From Drosophila persimilis (Eukaryota > Arthropoda > Insecta > Diptera > Drosophilidae), in NCBI RefSeq assembly GCF_003286085.1, contig NW_020825330.1:682001-746000 (forward strand): 64,000 bases of DNA, given 5' to 3'. Below, one piece after another: positions 47,226-60,826 of the stretch. The notes under the pieces are model-generated. The model searched no databases, had not been told where the DNA came from, and saw nothing but the letters and a program-made list of their open reading frames with translations. Positions within the stretch are counted from its first letter, which is position 1; each line of letters begins with the position of its first letter. A program made the translations under genes and the position numbers.

Positions 47226-49549
47226 ATGATTGATGCGGCCTGCAATTACCTGAATCCCTATGCTCTGTCCCAGCAGCAGCAGCAGCAGCAGCAGCATCCC
47301 CACCAGCAACAGCATCCCCATCCGCATCTCCTGCAGCAGCAACAGCAACAGCAGCAGCAGCAGCAACTCCATTTGCAACAGCAGCAGGAGCACCAGCAGC
47401 AACAGCTCCACATGCAACACCAACAGCAACAGCAGATGCAACATACTCAGCAGCAGCAGCAATCGTCGCATGATTTCATTAGCGCCAGCGCCTCCAGTGG
47501 CACCACCCCCAACTCCAACTCCAGCAGCTCCAGCATCAGCGGCTGCAGCACCAGCAGCTCCCCGCTGTACGGCGTTGGGATTGGCATCGGCATCGGTATC
47601 GGAATCGGGAAACCCGGAATGAAAATGGAAATGCAATATCCGCCACAGGCCTCCTCCACGGGCACGGCCTCGCCCAACTCCAGCATCCAGTCGGCACCAT
47701 CCTCGGCGAGCGTGTCGCCTAGTATCTTCCCCTCGCCGGCCCAGTCCTTTGCCAGCATCTCGGCCAGTCCCACCGCAACGGGGGAGAGCAGGATCGCCGT
47801 GCCATCAGCAGGAGCAGCGGCAGTGGCCGCCTCCACAGCAGCCACATCCTCCGCATCCGCATCCACACCCTCATCATCATCCTCGGCAGCAGCAGCGGCG
47901 GCGGCGGCAGCAGCAGCAGCAGCGGCAGCCGCGGATCTGGGGGCAGCGGCGGTGGCCAGCGCCGCCTACGGATGGAATTCGGCAGCAGCCGCCTACTCGG
48001 GTCTGCCCTCAAGGTAAATATCGCCGGAAGGAAGAAAGGATGGCAGAAAGAAAGAAAAGAAGAAAATGCTCCTCGAATCCTCCCATGATAGCCCCTGAAC
48101 TAATCCTCCATTTCCATCCCTTTTTGCGATCCTTGCAGAAGCCAATTCCCGTACGCACAATACGCGTCGGATTACTACGGGAACGCGGTGGGCATGTCCT
48201 CGTCGGCCGCCTGGTTCTCGCACCAGGAGCGCCTGTACCAGCCGTGGTCCTCGCAGAGCTATCCGAGCTTCAACTTCGACGACATCGCCTTCCAGACGCA
48301 GCTGCAACGCCGCTCGGTGCGATGCACCTGCCCCAATTGCACCAACGAGATGAGCGGTCTGCCGCCCATTGTCGGCCCGGACGAGCGGGGTCGCAAGCAG
48401 CACATTTGCCACATACCCGGCTGCGAGCGGCTCTACGGCAAGGCCTCCCACCTGAAGACCCACCTGCGATGGCACACAGGCGAGCGCCCCTTCCTCTGCC
48501 TCACCTGCGGCAAACGCTTCTCCCGCTCGGACGAGCTGCAGCGGCACGGACGCACCCACACCAACTACCGCCCGTACGCCTGCCCCATCTGCTCCAAGAA
48601 GTTCTCGCGCAGCGACCACCTCAGCAAGCACAAGAAGACCCACTTCAAGGACAAGAAGAGCAAGAAGGCCCTCGCCGCCGAGGCCAAGGAACAGGCGGCG
48701 GCAGCCATTGGCTCCAGTACCGGCTCCGGCTCCATCAAGCAGGAGAAGGCGGAGAAGCTCCAGAAAAAGTCCAAGACCCATTCGCCACCTGTGGAGTTCA
48801 AGCAGGAGCAGCCGGAGAGCGCTCTGCTCCACAGCTATGCCCCCTATGCCAATCTCTACCAGCAGTCATCCTCCGCCTCAACCTCGCTGGTGGCTCCACC
48901 CCCGCCTCCCCCACTCTTCCAGCAGCAGGCGGCCCTCCACCATCAGCAGCAACAGCAACAGCAGTCGCAGATCGGGCTGGGGAGCAGCTACGAGCCGTGG
49001 AGCAGTGCCGCCAACAATCGTGCCATACAACTACCGACTACCTCAGTGACCGCCACCTCAGTACCCGTCACGGCCAGCTCCCCGTCCTCCTCCACCGCCT
49101 CGGCCAGATCCCCATCGGCATCTGCATCGGCATTGGCATCGGCATCGGCATCCTCCGCATCCGCATCTGTATCCGCCTCCGCATCGGCAGCTGTCGCCGC
49201 TTTGGCATCGCAGCAGCAGCACTACGCCGCCCTGGCTATGCAGAGCGAATCCCAGTTGGCGGCGGAGTATGGATTGACCATGTCCGGCCTCGCCAGCGGC
49301 GCCAGCCAGGACTCCAGCTCGAGCTGTGCCGGCTCCAATGCAGTATCGAGCCACTCAAGCGGCGGTGGCGGCTACTCCAGCCTCATTGGCCACATGAAGT
49401 CGGAATATGCGGCCAGCTATCCCACGGAATTTGCCACCGGCTCCTCCGGTTATGGGTACCCGCACTCGCATCCGCATCATCCGCATGCGCATCCGCATCA
49501 TCATCACAATGCCTGGGCAGCGGCCTATCATCCGCATGCCACGGCCTAA
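47226..49549 (+). CDS. btd: Buttonhead, Sp-family zinc-finger transcription factor, 732 aa
   Basis: Exons 47226-48013 and 48139-49549 join across a 125-bp intron (AG|GTAAAT ... TTGCAG|A). The protein begins [18 protein letters not shown] and ends [12 protein letters not shown], both signatures of fly Buttonhead. Residues 1-90 are Gln/His-rich, then Ser- and Ala-rich with an IGIGIG run. Residues about 322-355 are the buttonhead box with CTCPNC at 325-330. Three C2H2 fingers follow: C353/C358/H371/H375, C383/C386/H399/H403, C411/C414/H427/H431. The helices [16 protein letters not shown] and RSDHLSKH are those of Sp/KLF factors that bind GC/GT boxes. Buttonhead is a nuclear head gap gene product, also needed with its paralogue Sp1 for leg growth. 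D. melanogaster Buttonhead is about 644 residues; the extra length is in low-complexity parts. Confidence 0.96.
48314..48415 (+). other. btd: buttonhead box (BTD box)
   Basis: [20 protein letters not shown] then PDERGRKQ, just N-terminal to finger 1. The CxCPxC core defines Sp-type proteins and separates them from KLFs. Confidence 0.95.
48407..48643 (+). other. btd: Three C2H2 zinc fingers of Buttonhead
   Basis: All zinc ligands are intact, with linkers HTGERPF and HTNYRPY. The second linker lacks the usual TGEKP form, as is typical in Buttonhead. Confidence 0.96.
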
Positions 49550-50255
49550 GGCTCTACTAATCACCATCCACCATCCATAATCCACGTCCTCCTAATCCTC
49601 ATCCTCGTTGTTGTTGACGGTTGAAACCGATGCCATGCTCCTAATCACTAAGCCCCAATACCTGATCCTGATTCCCCATCTATCTCTGTCTCTATCTCTC
49701 TCACTCTTTCTCTCTTATTCTCTCCAAGTGAGTCGCGGGTATCGTGATGTCGAGCCACGTGTGACTCTACAGATATTCTAATCATTCTTTGAGGAGAAGA
49801 AACCCGTAGAACGAGATCCATCTAGTGTTTTTTTTTATATATAAATGTGTTTATTGTTGATAAATCTACAGAAAAAAGTGCAGATGCAAAAGTCTATATA
49901 TTATACAGATAGATATTACTATATGTACTCTATATATATATAATCGTTAGCCCTAAGAAGAGACCATTTTTTTTGTCCACATTTTTTTTAATAGTCCTAG
50001 GAGAAAGTGATTTTTTTTTTGCATGTGTGTACATAACTCTATAGACCGATATACCATATACCATCCTATGTGTAAGGAGTATATAAGGAGGAGAGAAACC
50101 ATCTAGTTGTGTACCATAATAATTGTAATAATTGTTAATTGTCTTTAAGATAAATTATATATACTCGTAATCGTACACAAATCGTACAACAAAAGGCGAC
50201 AAAATCCACAAAAAACACACAACAAAATCCTAACAATAAAAAAAAAAAACGAACA
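49550..50255 (+). other. btd: buttonhead 3' UTR
   Basis: AT-rich sequence from the stop codon to the poly(A) signal AATAAA at 50235-50240, which is followed by an A run. A Pumilio-type TGTACATA lies at about 50027. Confidence 0.65.
50235..50240 (+). terminator. btd: AATAAA poly(A) signal of buttonhead
   Basis: Canonical hexamer 686 nt past the stop codon. Confidence 0.65.
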
Positions 50256-53200
50256 AAATTATATCGAAAACAAAGGCGAATTCCTGTTTACTTCTTTCCA
50301 CAGCAGAACAGAACAGAACAGAACCTGATCTACTCTGATCCCTCGACTCATCCACGACTCACCCTCGAGTCCAGTGGTAGGGGTTGCTGAACAGCAAAGA
50401 GGGAGGATTGGGGTTGTTCGGAAGCTTCTTCCCTACTTCCTGTTTGAATTTGTATAGCTTTTGGGTGCGGATAGTCAATGGAGATCCAGACATTTTCCCA
50501 TGCACTGAAACCATTTTCAGGGTAGAGCATCGTGTAGTTATTGGGTAAACATCATGTTCATAGAGTACGGACGTATAAAAGCTAGAAGAAAGCGTTGTCG
50601 ATACCATAAATGTATATGTATATTTTCAGAGCGTTGCATACAATGATTACATACATTCCCAGAGAGTAGATCGTTTCTTATATTCTTTTCTGTTTAGTTT
50701 ATTTTTCATTAAAGATGGCAATCAACATTGAGGACTCGCTTTTTCTATAAGAAAATAGATCGATACGATCGATTCGTCGTATTGAATTTAATTCAGAAAT
50801 TTCCCATCATCTCTTTCGCGCAGATTGGGATCATTACTCAGGGATCGTATCGATCGACTGGGGGGAACCAATGAGAGTCAATTTGCTCGCTCCCGGACTA
50901 TCCCACTTGGCCAGCCCCGCGCACCCATTCGCAGGCCAAATGAATGAGCAACAGAGTTTTTTATAATTAAATGGCCAACTTTGTCGTTGCCCCAATGATG
51001 GCGTGAAGATACGCCATACCGCCATACCGCCATACCATACGCGCAGAGCGGTCTCCCCATACGATGCAGAAAGCGGATAGCCGGTCGATTGTGGCCAATA
51101 TAAAATATTGATTTATGCCTCTTGGGGGCTTTCCTGGGGCATCAATCAATTTTCAAGTTGAGTGAGCGCCAAGCCCCCACAAGCCCACACCCCACGGCCC
51201 ACGACCCACGGCCCACGCCTCCCGCCCCGCCCGATGCCAGTCCCGAAACTCGAGACGAGTTCCAGATCCCTGGTGCAGCGGTTGACAACCTCAGAGGTGG
51301 TAGTATCCCATTGGTACTCGTAGATGCCCCAAGACCCCGCCTTCTCCTCGCCTCCTCGCCTCCTCCCCTCTATATCTCTTCACTATCCATCGCTGGGGGT
51401 GTGATGGGGCAGCGCAACAACTTCACACGCACGTTAATCATACGCCGCATTGACCGCAAAGCATTTACGATACCCCAAAACCGTTCGCCCCAAAAAAAAC
51501 CCCTTTTTTTTTTTTGGTTTTTGGTTTTGGGGCCTCACTAAATGGCAAACAGAATCTGATTGATTTATAACTGAAGTCTGGAGAGTCCGAGGGAAAAATG
51601 GAAAATAAAATAAAATACAATCCCGAACGAAGTTACTCTCTGGCGGCGGCTTAATGATGATAAATGATGATGTTATGATTTGTTAATTTTTCTTCAAGTC
51701 CCTCTTCAGGTTCGTCTCGCTTTTATTGCGTGTTGTGCCCCCAGTGGTCGCCAGTTACCAGTTTCCAGTCGCCAGTCGCCAGTCGCCAGTGGAGGAGTTA
51801 ACCCGAAACATGAGGCTCTTCTTTTCGTCTTTTTTTTGTGTGTTTTGTTTCTGTTTTGGTCAGTTTAATGGCTCCGCCGCCTCCACCCAAACCTCCAACA
51901 GTCTGCCTATTCCTCTAACGCTCTCTGGGGCGAAAGTGTAATTTTAAGTATGGGTTACAGAAAAATGGAGAGATGTCTCTAATAGGCAAGTGATTTGTTG
52001 ATCATTCATCTCTGGCTCGGTGACTGTGGCTCTGCAAATGATTTCGTTTACAGATTTTTCCCCAGAGGCCGCAGGGCCTCAAGGGAGATTCCACCAACGC
52101 TCCGGAGAACACCTCAGCAGATAACTTCTTCTGTTTCTGTACAGCATGAAAGGATATTTCATTATCGGCGATTCATCAGAGATATTGTTCGTTAAGGTTG
52201 AAGTTACTCTGCTGTTGAGAGTCTGCCAGAATCCACAGATTAGACAGCTCCTAATAAAATCATCCCAGAAGTGTTTTCCACTTGAAAGAGAGAATTATGT
52301 AGATCAGCAGCAGCCACAGAAGTTCCCAGAATTGTTGGCCAACCGACACCACACCTATGGAGGGAGACTCCTAGTCCGATTTCGTTCCATGCCCTTGACT
52401 CCACTCGAGTGGCACATAACCCAGAGTGTTGTCACACATACTCGAACCGAATCTTCTCCTCCTGGGCAGGGGCACGCTTCGCAGCGAGGCTCAAGTGGGT
52501 CTCCTCCCTCTCCCTCTCCCTCTCCCTCCTCACGGGTCTCTGGGTAACCAGAGATCGTTCTAATTTTGATCAAAGCTATAAATAATCGAGCTGGTTGCAC
52601 AAGAGCCACTTGACTTGACATTGGGACATTTTCCACGGAAACGATGTTTTGATGTTGCGCGCCTTGGTGATCGCTGATCGCTGATCGCTGATCGGTGATC
52701 CTTTTGGGTCCTTTGGCAAACGAGCAGCACACAAAAGGGACAAAGCAAATTGAGTTGAGATTATCGCTGGCCCGGCGGCAGGACCTGCGCTAAGTAAGCG
52801 TGTCCAAAAAGGTCCTGCCAGTCCTGCCAGTGCCAACGCCAGTGCCAGCGCAGAAGAGATGATCGAACATGACTTAACTAGAAAATGTTTTATGTTTCAT
52901 CGACCGATGTCTGGCCCTCCTGGCACTCTTGGCACTCTTGGCACTTGGTATTTATTAGTTTTTACTTTTCACTTTTCATATTTCCCTCGTTCTTTCGCTC
53001 TTTCTTTCGGGGTGGGGTAGGGGGGTGGAGGCAGGGGGCGTGTTTGACATGGTCATCGGTGATTATAAATTTCGGTCGTGTCTTGCGGTCGAGGTCCGAG
53101 TACGAGGTCCTGTGTGGGTTCTCCCTTTTGTTTATCCGAGAGCATCGTTGCGGCATATGGCCGGCCTATCATCCATTCTTTTCGAGAGTCGGTGTTTGTC

Positions 53201-53589
53201 GGTCGATGCGGGTTCGGCTACCAGTGGGAGAGAGAGACATGTGTTTAAAGGATAATCTCGCGCAACAGGATCGCAATCTCGATTGCCTCTTGCCAAAAGA
53301 TAAACTATGGAGATGGATTGCTATTTGCTGCGGGGATTACCATAGTGCGAGGGCTCGGGGGATAATTTCTTAATTTTCTGCTGGATTTCCTACAGATATG
53401 TATATACATACGTAGAGTGGGCTCCTTTGGCATGCTATATATGTGGCGGTGTGGATCGGTTATGAATGGCAGAGAGTACAGATGATAAATGGTACATTTA
53501 TTTTCAAGTATAACCGTTTCAATGGTATACTAGTATAACAGTGTTGGATTGTCGGAAGCAGAGTTAAAGTGCTGGAAAATGGGAAACAG

Positions 53590-54010
53590 ATACAAGGAAA
53601 TATTGAAATCTTAATAAATCTTTTAATTAGCTAATTAGTTTTTTAAAATTTACTAAACGAAGATCAGCAACTTAAGTAATTAATAAATAATGTATTTAAA
53701 TTTGCAGGAAATTAAAAAAATTCTAATTTATGCAGAGATAAAGATACAGAATTTTCTGAGATTTAAAATTTGTATTAAAAATGTATACCATTTACATACT
53801 TCATTTCTAAATAAAAACAAATAAAATGAGATATATTTATTAATGTAGATGAATCTTGAACATAAAGTTATAAAATATGAAGCTAATCATGTTACATAAA
53901 TAAATAACACTAAGAAATCTTCTAAAAAAATTTAAAATAAAGAAAATATGTAAATATGCAACGAATGCGAATTGTCTGAATTAATAAAGTTAAGCCCATA
54001 GCTAAAGGAA
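53590..54010. promoter_or_regulatory. Very AT-rich block with a paired homeodomain palindrome
   Basis: About 420 bp of strongly AT-rich DNA in otherwise mixed sequence. TAATTAGCTAATTA at 53624-53637 is a perfect 14-bp palindrome made of two TAATTA homeodomain cores with a GC spacer. Confidence 0.35.
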
Positions 54011-54695
54011 GAATAATATATTTCAAATGAATAAAGGAATGAAGCCACGACTTTGGGGTAGCCGTGGGACAGAAAGGATTAAGGGTGCACTTGTTGAGTA
54101 TAACAGTATACCAGAAATTGTTTTGCACTTGAATTCGAATGTGAAGTAAATAATTAGAATCATGAATACCGAATCATGAATCGATCGATTATACATACAT
54201 TCATCCGAGAAGAGGGGAGGCCCGCGGGCGGCACGTGACCCAATCAATGCCGAGGACATCAGGCCATGACAATCGTCAAGGATATATGAAGTATTGTGGG
54301 GGGCAAGAAAGACATACACAGATACACAGGCACACACAGGAACACACACATTCACATCGAAGTGGCCAAACGAGCAATATGGAGATGGGGAAGGAGCAGG
54401 ACAGGGACAGGGACAGGGAACAACTCAATTGTTGGCGGCATCTGTGGCATACAAATTAAAATATTTATGTGTGTATTAGGACTAAGGACACACGTTAAGG
54501 ACACAACACAACAGCAACAGCAACAGCAGCAGCGGAGCGGCGGAAGGCAAGAGCCAATGGAAAAGTGCGACATATGTGCAGTCAATAAATTTTCCACTTT
54601 TCATGCTGACAGCACAGAAAAGCGGGGAAAAACAACAGCGACAACTCTCGAGCCGCTAATGGCTCCACAATGACCAGGCGTATTTGCCACAGAAG

Positions 54696-54720
54696 CACAC
54701 ACACACACACACACACACAC
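54696..54720. repeat. (CA)n microsatellite
   Basis: About twelve CA units. Confidence 0.95.
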
Positions 54721-57700
54721 GCATACACGCTGTGGAAAAGTCCTGTACGAGTGGGACTCGAGTAAATTGCTCCTTTTTCCTGGTGCATTTAATTTGATTT
54801 TATTGTTCGCGCTCCAATTATTTGTTTGCGTCAAACGAAACGGTTGCTTTCGATTTGGTTTCGGCTTATCGATATATGTACGTACATATGTACATGTGTG
54901 TATATTTATGTGTGGGCCACGCCCATACCCACACCCACACCCTCACCCACACCCACACGCGTGTGCTGTGTTGTATGTTTCCCCCATTTCCGGGGGCGCC
55001 TCAAACAACAAACTAATGTTGAATGCAAAAAACCGACAAAAAATAGGATGGAAAAAAGTGGGAAATCTATTAAAATGCATTTAAATGTCTGCATCCCCCA
55101 CCCGCCTACCCGGTCCTTCGTCCATTCTCAACCACCGGCCACGCCCACCTCTCAGGCTGAGGCGCCCCTAACATGTGTATATATGCCTGTTTGAATAATC
55201 CGCATTATAGCCACAAAAGAGCGTTGCGAATTGATTAGGTTTTCCATTTCCATTTCCATTTTCCCTCTTTCCCCCGCTCGGAACGGGTTGGGGGATGGGG
55301 ATATAAATCGATTTGTTGCGCCTGCTTTTTGATGTGATTTCCGTTTGCCAGAGGGTAGCATTTCAAGAGTACGCGACTACTGTCCCAGGGAATAATTTTG
55401 CAGGATAAAGAAGGACCCATCAAACGACAAGGAAAAACTTTAGGAAACGATAAAGATCGATTGAAGAAGATCGGTCTTTCAACATTAATTGTACGTTTTT
55501 ATATGGTTTCTTAAAAGAGAGACCTTTTTTGAACATTTTCTTTGGTGTTTGGCACCTTTTTTGTGTAATCTTCAGTTAGCTCTTTAGGCAGAAAAGGGTA
55601 TACAATGGCTCGTATATTCTGTATTACCATCTTCCATACTTCCATTGTGTTTTCATTGTTTCCCATTCGAGTGGATCTCCTGTTCGTGTCTTGTGGTTTT
55701 TTTCGAGTGGCGCCTGTGGTCCTGTTCCTGATTTGGATACCGATTCGTAGTCGTATTCCTGTTCCTGTTCCTGTTTCTATTCCTATTCAGATTCCATTTG
55801 TTTGCTTGTCTGGCGTTGACGTGTGTGCCAACAATTACGCTTATCCTTTGGCCCCCATACTCCCCAAAACCCTCGCTGTTGTTGGGTGACATGTGTCGGA
55901 CAGTTCCAGCTCTCTCCTCTCTTCCTGGCTCCATCTCCATCTCCAGCCCCATGCACACACACACACGTTGAGTGAGTGTTTTTGCAATTATTATAAATCA
56001 AGAATTTGATTTATGCCATGTAACAAACTTCAGCAACAACCCGGCGAACTATTCCGGATTATTTATGGCCGCAAAACACTTACAAAGTGTGTGGCCCCGG
56101 CACCCGGCACCCGTCACCAGTCAGAAGTCACCAGTCAGCAGTCACCGGCCTCTCGGTCGGGTCTTTTGGCCATTTAAGAGGGTTGAGGCACAGGCCGAGA
56201 TTTCCTACCTAACAACAATGTGTGAAAAGACCGAAAGCCGTTTCCGAACAATAGAGAACTGTGCCGTTGTCGGTGACTTCTAGTGGGCCATTTCTATTAT
56301 TTATAGCCGAGCAATAAACCAAACTCAAAATAAATATAGAAATTCGCTAAGCGTTCGTTAAGTTCGTGGAGTTCTGAAAAGGTGGGAGATATGTCTGTGG
56401 ATGTTCTCTTTATGTTGTAAAAAATGGTAACCTCTGAGGACTTTAAACTGTTCAGATTCTACTTAGGCACTAGCAAAATGAATATCTGTTGGAAGTTTAC
56501 TTGATGTTCGTGCTCTGGACCTGCTTTCAGAGAATAACGAAGGGTTAAGGAGTAGATCGCCCTTCAATAGCTTTACCTTTCTTGTATATTGTAACTCCGA
56601 TTGAAGCTTGCAATTGAAGCTGTCTGCCACACTTTACGCCTGTTTTGTTGCCACTTGAAATCGACACTTCAACACACAGAAAAAAACGCTGACAGTGTAA
56701 ACAACAAACGATTTGCATGAACGTTTTTTATATGTGTACTCTCTCGAAAGAATGGAGAGCACGGAGATATATGTACACATGTAGGTATGGGGGAGAGAGA
56801 AGCATAAAAAACATGGTCAGCGGAAGCGGAAATGGATGCCGCACGGTCAGCAGTGTGTTCGATAACCGAACAGGAATCAGGGAACAGGGACTCCCGTCCG
56901 ACTGCGGACTTGGCACCGATATACCAGATACCAGTCGTGGTCCGGCACTCAACAATGGAGCAGCGAAGAGCTCTCCACTTGAATGCATAAATCACGAATG
57001 GATGGGCAAGGGATGGGTGTGGATGTGGATGGGTGGATGGAAGCAGTTGAAGCAGCATGTTTGAATTTTTTTATGAACTTGTCGTACAACAACGGCGGCA
57101 AGCAACAACCAAATCGTGTACTCGATATACATAAAAAAAGCATAAAAAAACCAAATGCCAGAGCGCCAAACACAACTGGGAACACAATGGGGTACAACGG
57201 GATGAGAGGAATCGCAGAGAGAGAAGGAGAGAGGGTCCTGTCCTGCAGTTTTTGCGAAGAGTTTACCCAACTTTCGGATCGAATTTGCTGCTTTCCAGCA
57301 ATAACAAGGACAAACGATGGGATGTGATGGGTCCATGCATGGGCCTGCATTTGGTTCCTAGGCCATGGAAACTCTTCAACGTACTATCTGAAAATAGTTC
57401 TGCAAATGGGATACGCATCGTTGAGAGCTCTACTGATGGCAAAGAGCATTCAAACTTCGTTGAATTGCGGGAGACACTCGAAACGTGGTCCCCTTGTCCT
57501 CGCACAGGACGTTTCATGTGTCAAGCTTCGGCTTCCTGTATGGCGACACCTCCTCCTACTCCACCAGCATCCAGCATCCGAGGGATACGCGCAGCGTAGA
57601 TACATCCCATGAATATCCCATGAATAGAGTACGCGATTGGCGATTGGCAAATCGCATTTATCATCTTGAGCCGGAGCGGAAAAATTAAACACAACGCAAA

Positions 57701-57831
57701 CACAGCGCCCATTCCCTCCGAATATGAGAGACTTATGCGGCAACGGATATCCTTGACATATCCTGTCACTGCCGCGCGCACTTGAGCATTGTGCGCAATT
57801 CGAAAGATACATTCGCAAGGAGATACATTCA

Positions 57832-57862
57832 TGCGATGCGATACGATGCGATACGATGCGAT
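57832..57862. repeat. GATGCGATAC tandem repeat
   Basis: Ten-base unit, about three copies. Confidence 0.85.
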
Positions 57863-58191
57863 CTGGGTATGCTCTCTATTCAGTGATTAGCCTGCTCGAA
57901 TTTCAAATTTCATTCGGCGATCGAGCACCGTGCGACACCTGACGGGAAGTGTGTGTCCGTGTCCCCTGTGTTCCCTGTATCGGGTGCAGCACCTCCTTCT
58001 CCTGCAGAGCAGCTCCCACTCCCATTCCCATAACCTTTTTCTCTGTAGATTCCTTTTTGTCTTCGTTATATTTCATATCAATTGACATGGCACATTGGCG
58101 GCCCAGCTGCCACTGCCCGCCCGATCGTCTGCCGCATATGAAATGCCATTTTATGCTTTATGTTGCCTGTTAACTGTGGTCTATAATTATC

Positions 58192-58192
<1 letters not shown>

Positions 58193-58231
<39 letters not shown>
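58193..58231. repeat. (AGC)n trinucleotide repeat
   Basis: Thirteen or so AGC units outside a supported gene. Confidence 0.95.
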
Positions 58232-59159
58232 TCCTCTGCGACTCAGAGAAATACATACATATGTAGGAATGGAAAATATCAAGTTGAAATATTTCGTGCC
58301 CTTGGGCCGATTACTGCCGCATGCCGCATGCCGCTGCCGCGCGTGTAATGGCAACTGATTTATCGTATTTGAAAAATTTTTAGCAGTGCTGTCCTGCTCT
58401 AATTCGAATGCGTACGTAGCTCTGCTCTTCTGCTTCTTTTACTGGCATTAGTCAGAGCCAAAGAATTTTAACCAACAAACATGGCAAAAGGGTTCGGTTC
58501 AGTTTGGGGTTCTCATGAGCTCTCATGTGTCTTCCCTTTTAGACAGCGGCTTGGACATTGAAATGTGAGGAGGGCAGGACCATAGCGCAGAGGACAGGGG
58601 GAACGGTATCATGAACAAAGAGTATTGGAAAACGATTCTCCAGTCTTCCAGCTGAAGGTGTTGCATAAGGGCTGTTGCTGGCTATGAACAAATTTCCTAG
58701 ATCTTAGAAAATCAGACCTTAATCAGACCCAAAGCATCGAAGTGGCAGGTTGATCGATTGCAGTGTTGGCCAACGCATCGCATTAAAGCCAGGAATTCTG
58801 CTTGACATCGACTCTTATGAGGAATCGCTAGCACCTTTTAAAGTATCTAAAACTAAATCATCTAAATAGCATGCACAGTGTTGATTAACAGTGTTGGAAA
58901 GTCATTTAAATAGCATCACAAGCTATGACTGGCATGTCCTGCTGTGGGTTTGCAGCTCTAAGGCCCTTGTCACCTATATCTTTTCTTAATTTTCAAATCC
59001 TAAGAAGTACTGAATGCCAATGTAGTCTGCTCCTCCTCCTCCTCCTCTGGGTCTGACGACTGGCAATATGCCTTTAATCAAGCCGCAGAGGACAAAGTAA
59101 TTTCAATTTTCGAATTATTTCCAGCAAGCCCGACGCTGAAGCCCAATGCTAATGCCGAT

Positions 59160-59205
59160 TCCGATGCCGGGGATACCGGGGATGCCGGGGATGCCGGGGA
59201 TGTTG
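59160..59205. repeat. GATGCCGGG minisatellite
   Basis: Nine- to ten-base units GATGCCGGGG or GATACCGGG, four to five copies. Confidence 0.85.
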
Positions 59206-60773
59206 GGGGCGTGGGCTGCTGCTGGGAAAAGAAGAGTCAAAGAGAGCAGGCAGAGGGCAGGGAGAGGGCAGCGCGCGTGTATTTAAATTAGGCGCACATA
59301 ATAAAGCCAATGAGTGATTTAGTTGAATTGCCAACAATTGAATAAATTTTCCAATTGCCTGGATGCCCGCATTAGCATTAGACCCCACCATTCCCCTATT
59401 CCCCCATTCCCCCACTTGATCCGGCGACGACTCCTCACGCACATCCTGGGCAGCACACAAAACGCAAAATCAGTCGAACGTCGCTCCATTCAAATGAATG
59501 GACTTCACTGTCGTCGTCGTCGTTGTTGTCGTTGTCGTCGCCCAACAATTTGGTGAACCCTTTTCAGTGCTCATACTCTGGTGTGGGGGTTGGGCCTCCT
59601 CCTCCTCCTTCTCATCCTTCTATCCTGCGATGGGGTTAACGCTTCGCTTGGGTTATTTGGGTTTGCCAACTCTTTGAAGTCCTGCCCTGCCCTGCCCTGC
59701 CCTGCCCGTGCATTCTGCTCGACTTGTCCTGCTCGAACGAAATGAAATGAGTGTTTGTAGCTTTTCATGCGTTGACACCCATTTTTCAGGCCGACAGGCC
59801 TGACACACGCACCGCTCCGCACCGCACTCCGCTCACCCACTCACCCACTCACTCAAAACAGACACTGGCAATATGCTACTAGAGTCTTCCATCTATCCAC
59901 ACGTATCCGAGGGCTGGCATATCTTCGGCTTAGCCTCCAGTTGGGTCAGGGGTCACATGCATTGTTTATGGGCTTTGCAACTTTCGCGGATCGATAGCTC
60001 CTAACGAGGGCACTGGCCCGCTGAAAACTTCCGCCGTTGAAAAGTTTTCCTGGAACTATTTCAGTGGAGAGTCTACGCACCTGTGCAGACCAATGTGGCA
60101 CACAGAGCCTCGCAGTGGACTGTGTTCTTAAAGCCGCCTCGAACATGGGGCCTTTTCGAAGCCTGATTGGAGGCATCTTTAGCTTTTGTAGAGCATTCGC
60201 TTTTCGCCCAATGTATGCCAGATGTCTGGAGAGCAATCATCGTTTTCCCGTTTCCAATATCAAATGAAAGCGAAAGCCGAGACCATCCTCTACGCCTCCT
60301 CCTGGGCCCCAAAAGTGCGTGGGCCGGCAGTTAATTTCGAAAAAGGGTTGCGCATCGCATCGGCAGCGCCACTCAATTGTGCCATTTTTTCCTTGCCACT
60401 GATTTGCGGCAGGCACTCTCCGTTAGCGTTGGCAAAAAGCACACAGAAAAAAACACGTAGCTGTGGCATCCCGAAAGAAAGGGAAGAAACTGCCCTGAAA
60501 AGTGGGTGTTTTATTGAAAGTGGCGGCGCGCATGAGTGCCAAAGGCTGAAGGCCCAGCCAACCGAGTGTCGGCCCTGGCTTCGTCTTCGTCTCCGTCTCC
60601 CTCTCCGTCACCGTCACCATCTCCGTCTGCAGCTCTGACTCTGACTGTGATGCTGGTCCTGGTCCTGGTCCTGGGCTGGATTCTGGGGCGGTTCAGGCGG
60701 AGGGGACACGCCCAAATGGTTTTTATTTCTTAGAAATAAGTAGCTCTGGCATACTGATGCTCTTTTGCCTGCC

Positions 60774-60826
60774 ATTTGCCATTGCCATTGCCATTGCCAT
60801 TGCCATTTGCCATTTGCCATTGGTGT
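60774..60826. repeat. GCCATT tandem repeat
   Basis: Alternating GCCATT and GCCATTT units, about eight copies. Confidence 0.9.

Noticed and set aside
47749..49560. 603-codon plus-strand frame overlapping buttonhead
   Set aside because: It is out of frame with the zinc fingers and crosses the buttonhead intron; composition is Arg/Pro/His-rich as expected of a shadow frame.
59946..60236. 96-codon minus-strand frame resembling a mitochondrial presequence protein
   Set aside because: The first codon is TTG, the first true ATG leaves only about 76 codons, and no family, promoter or splice evidence supports it.
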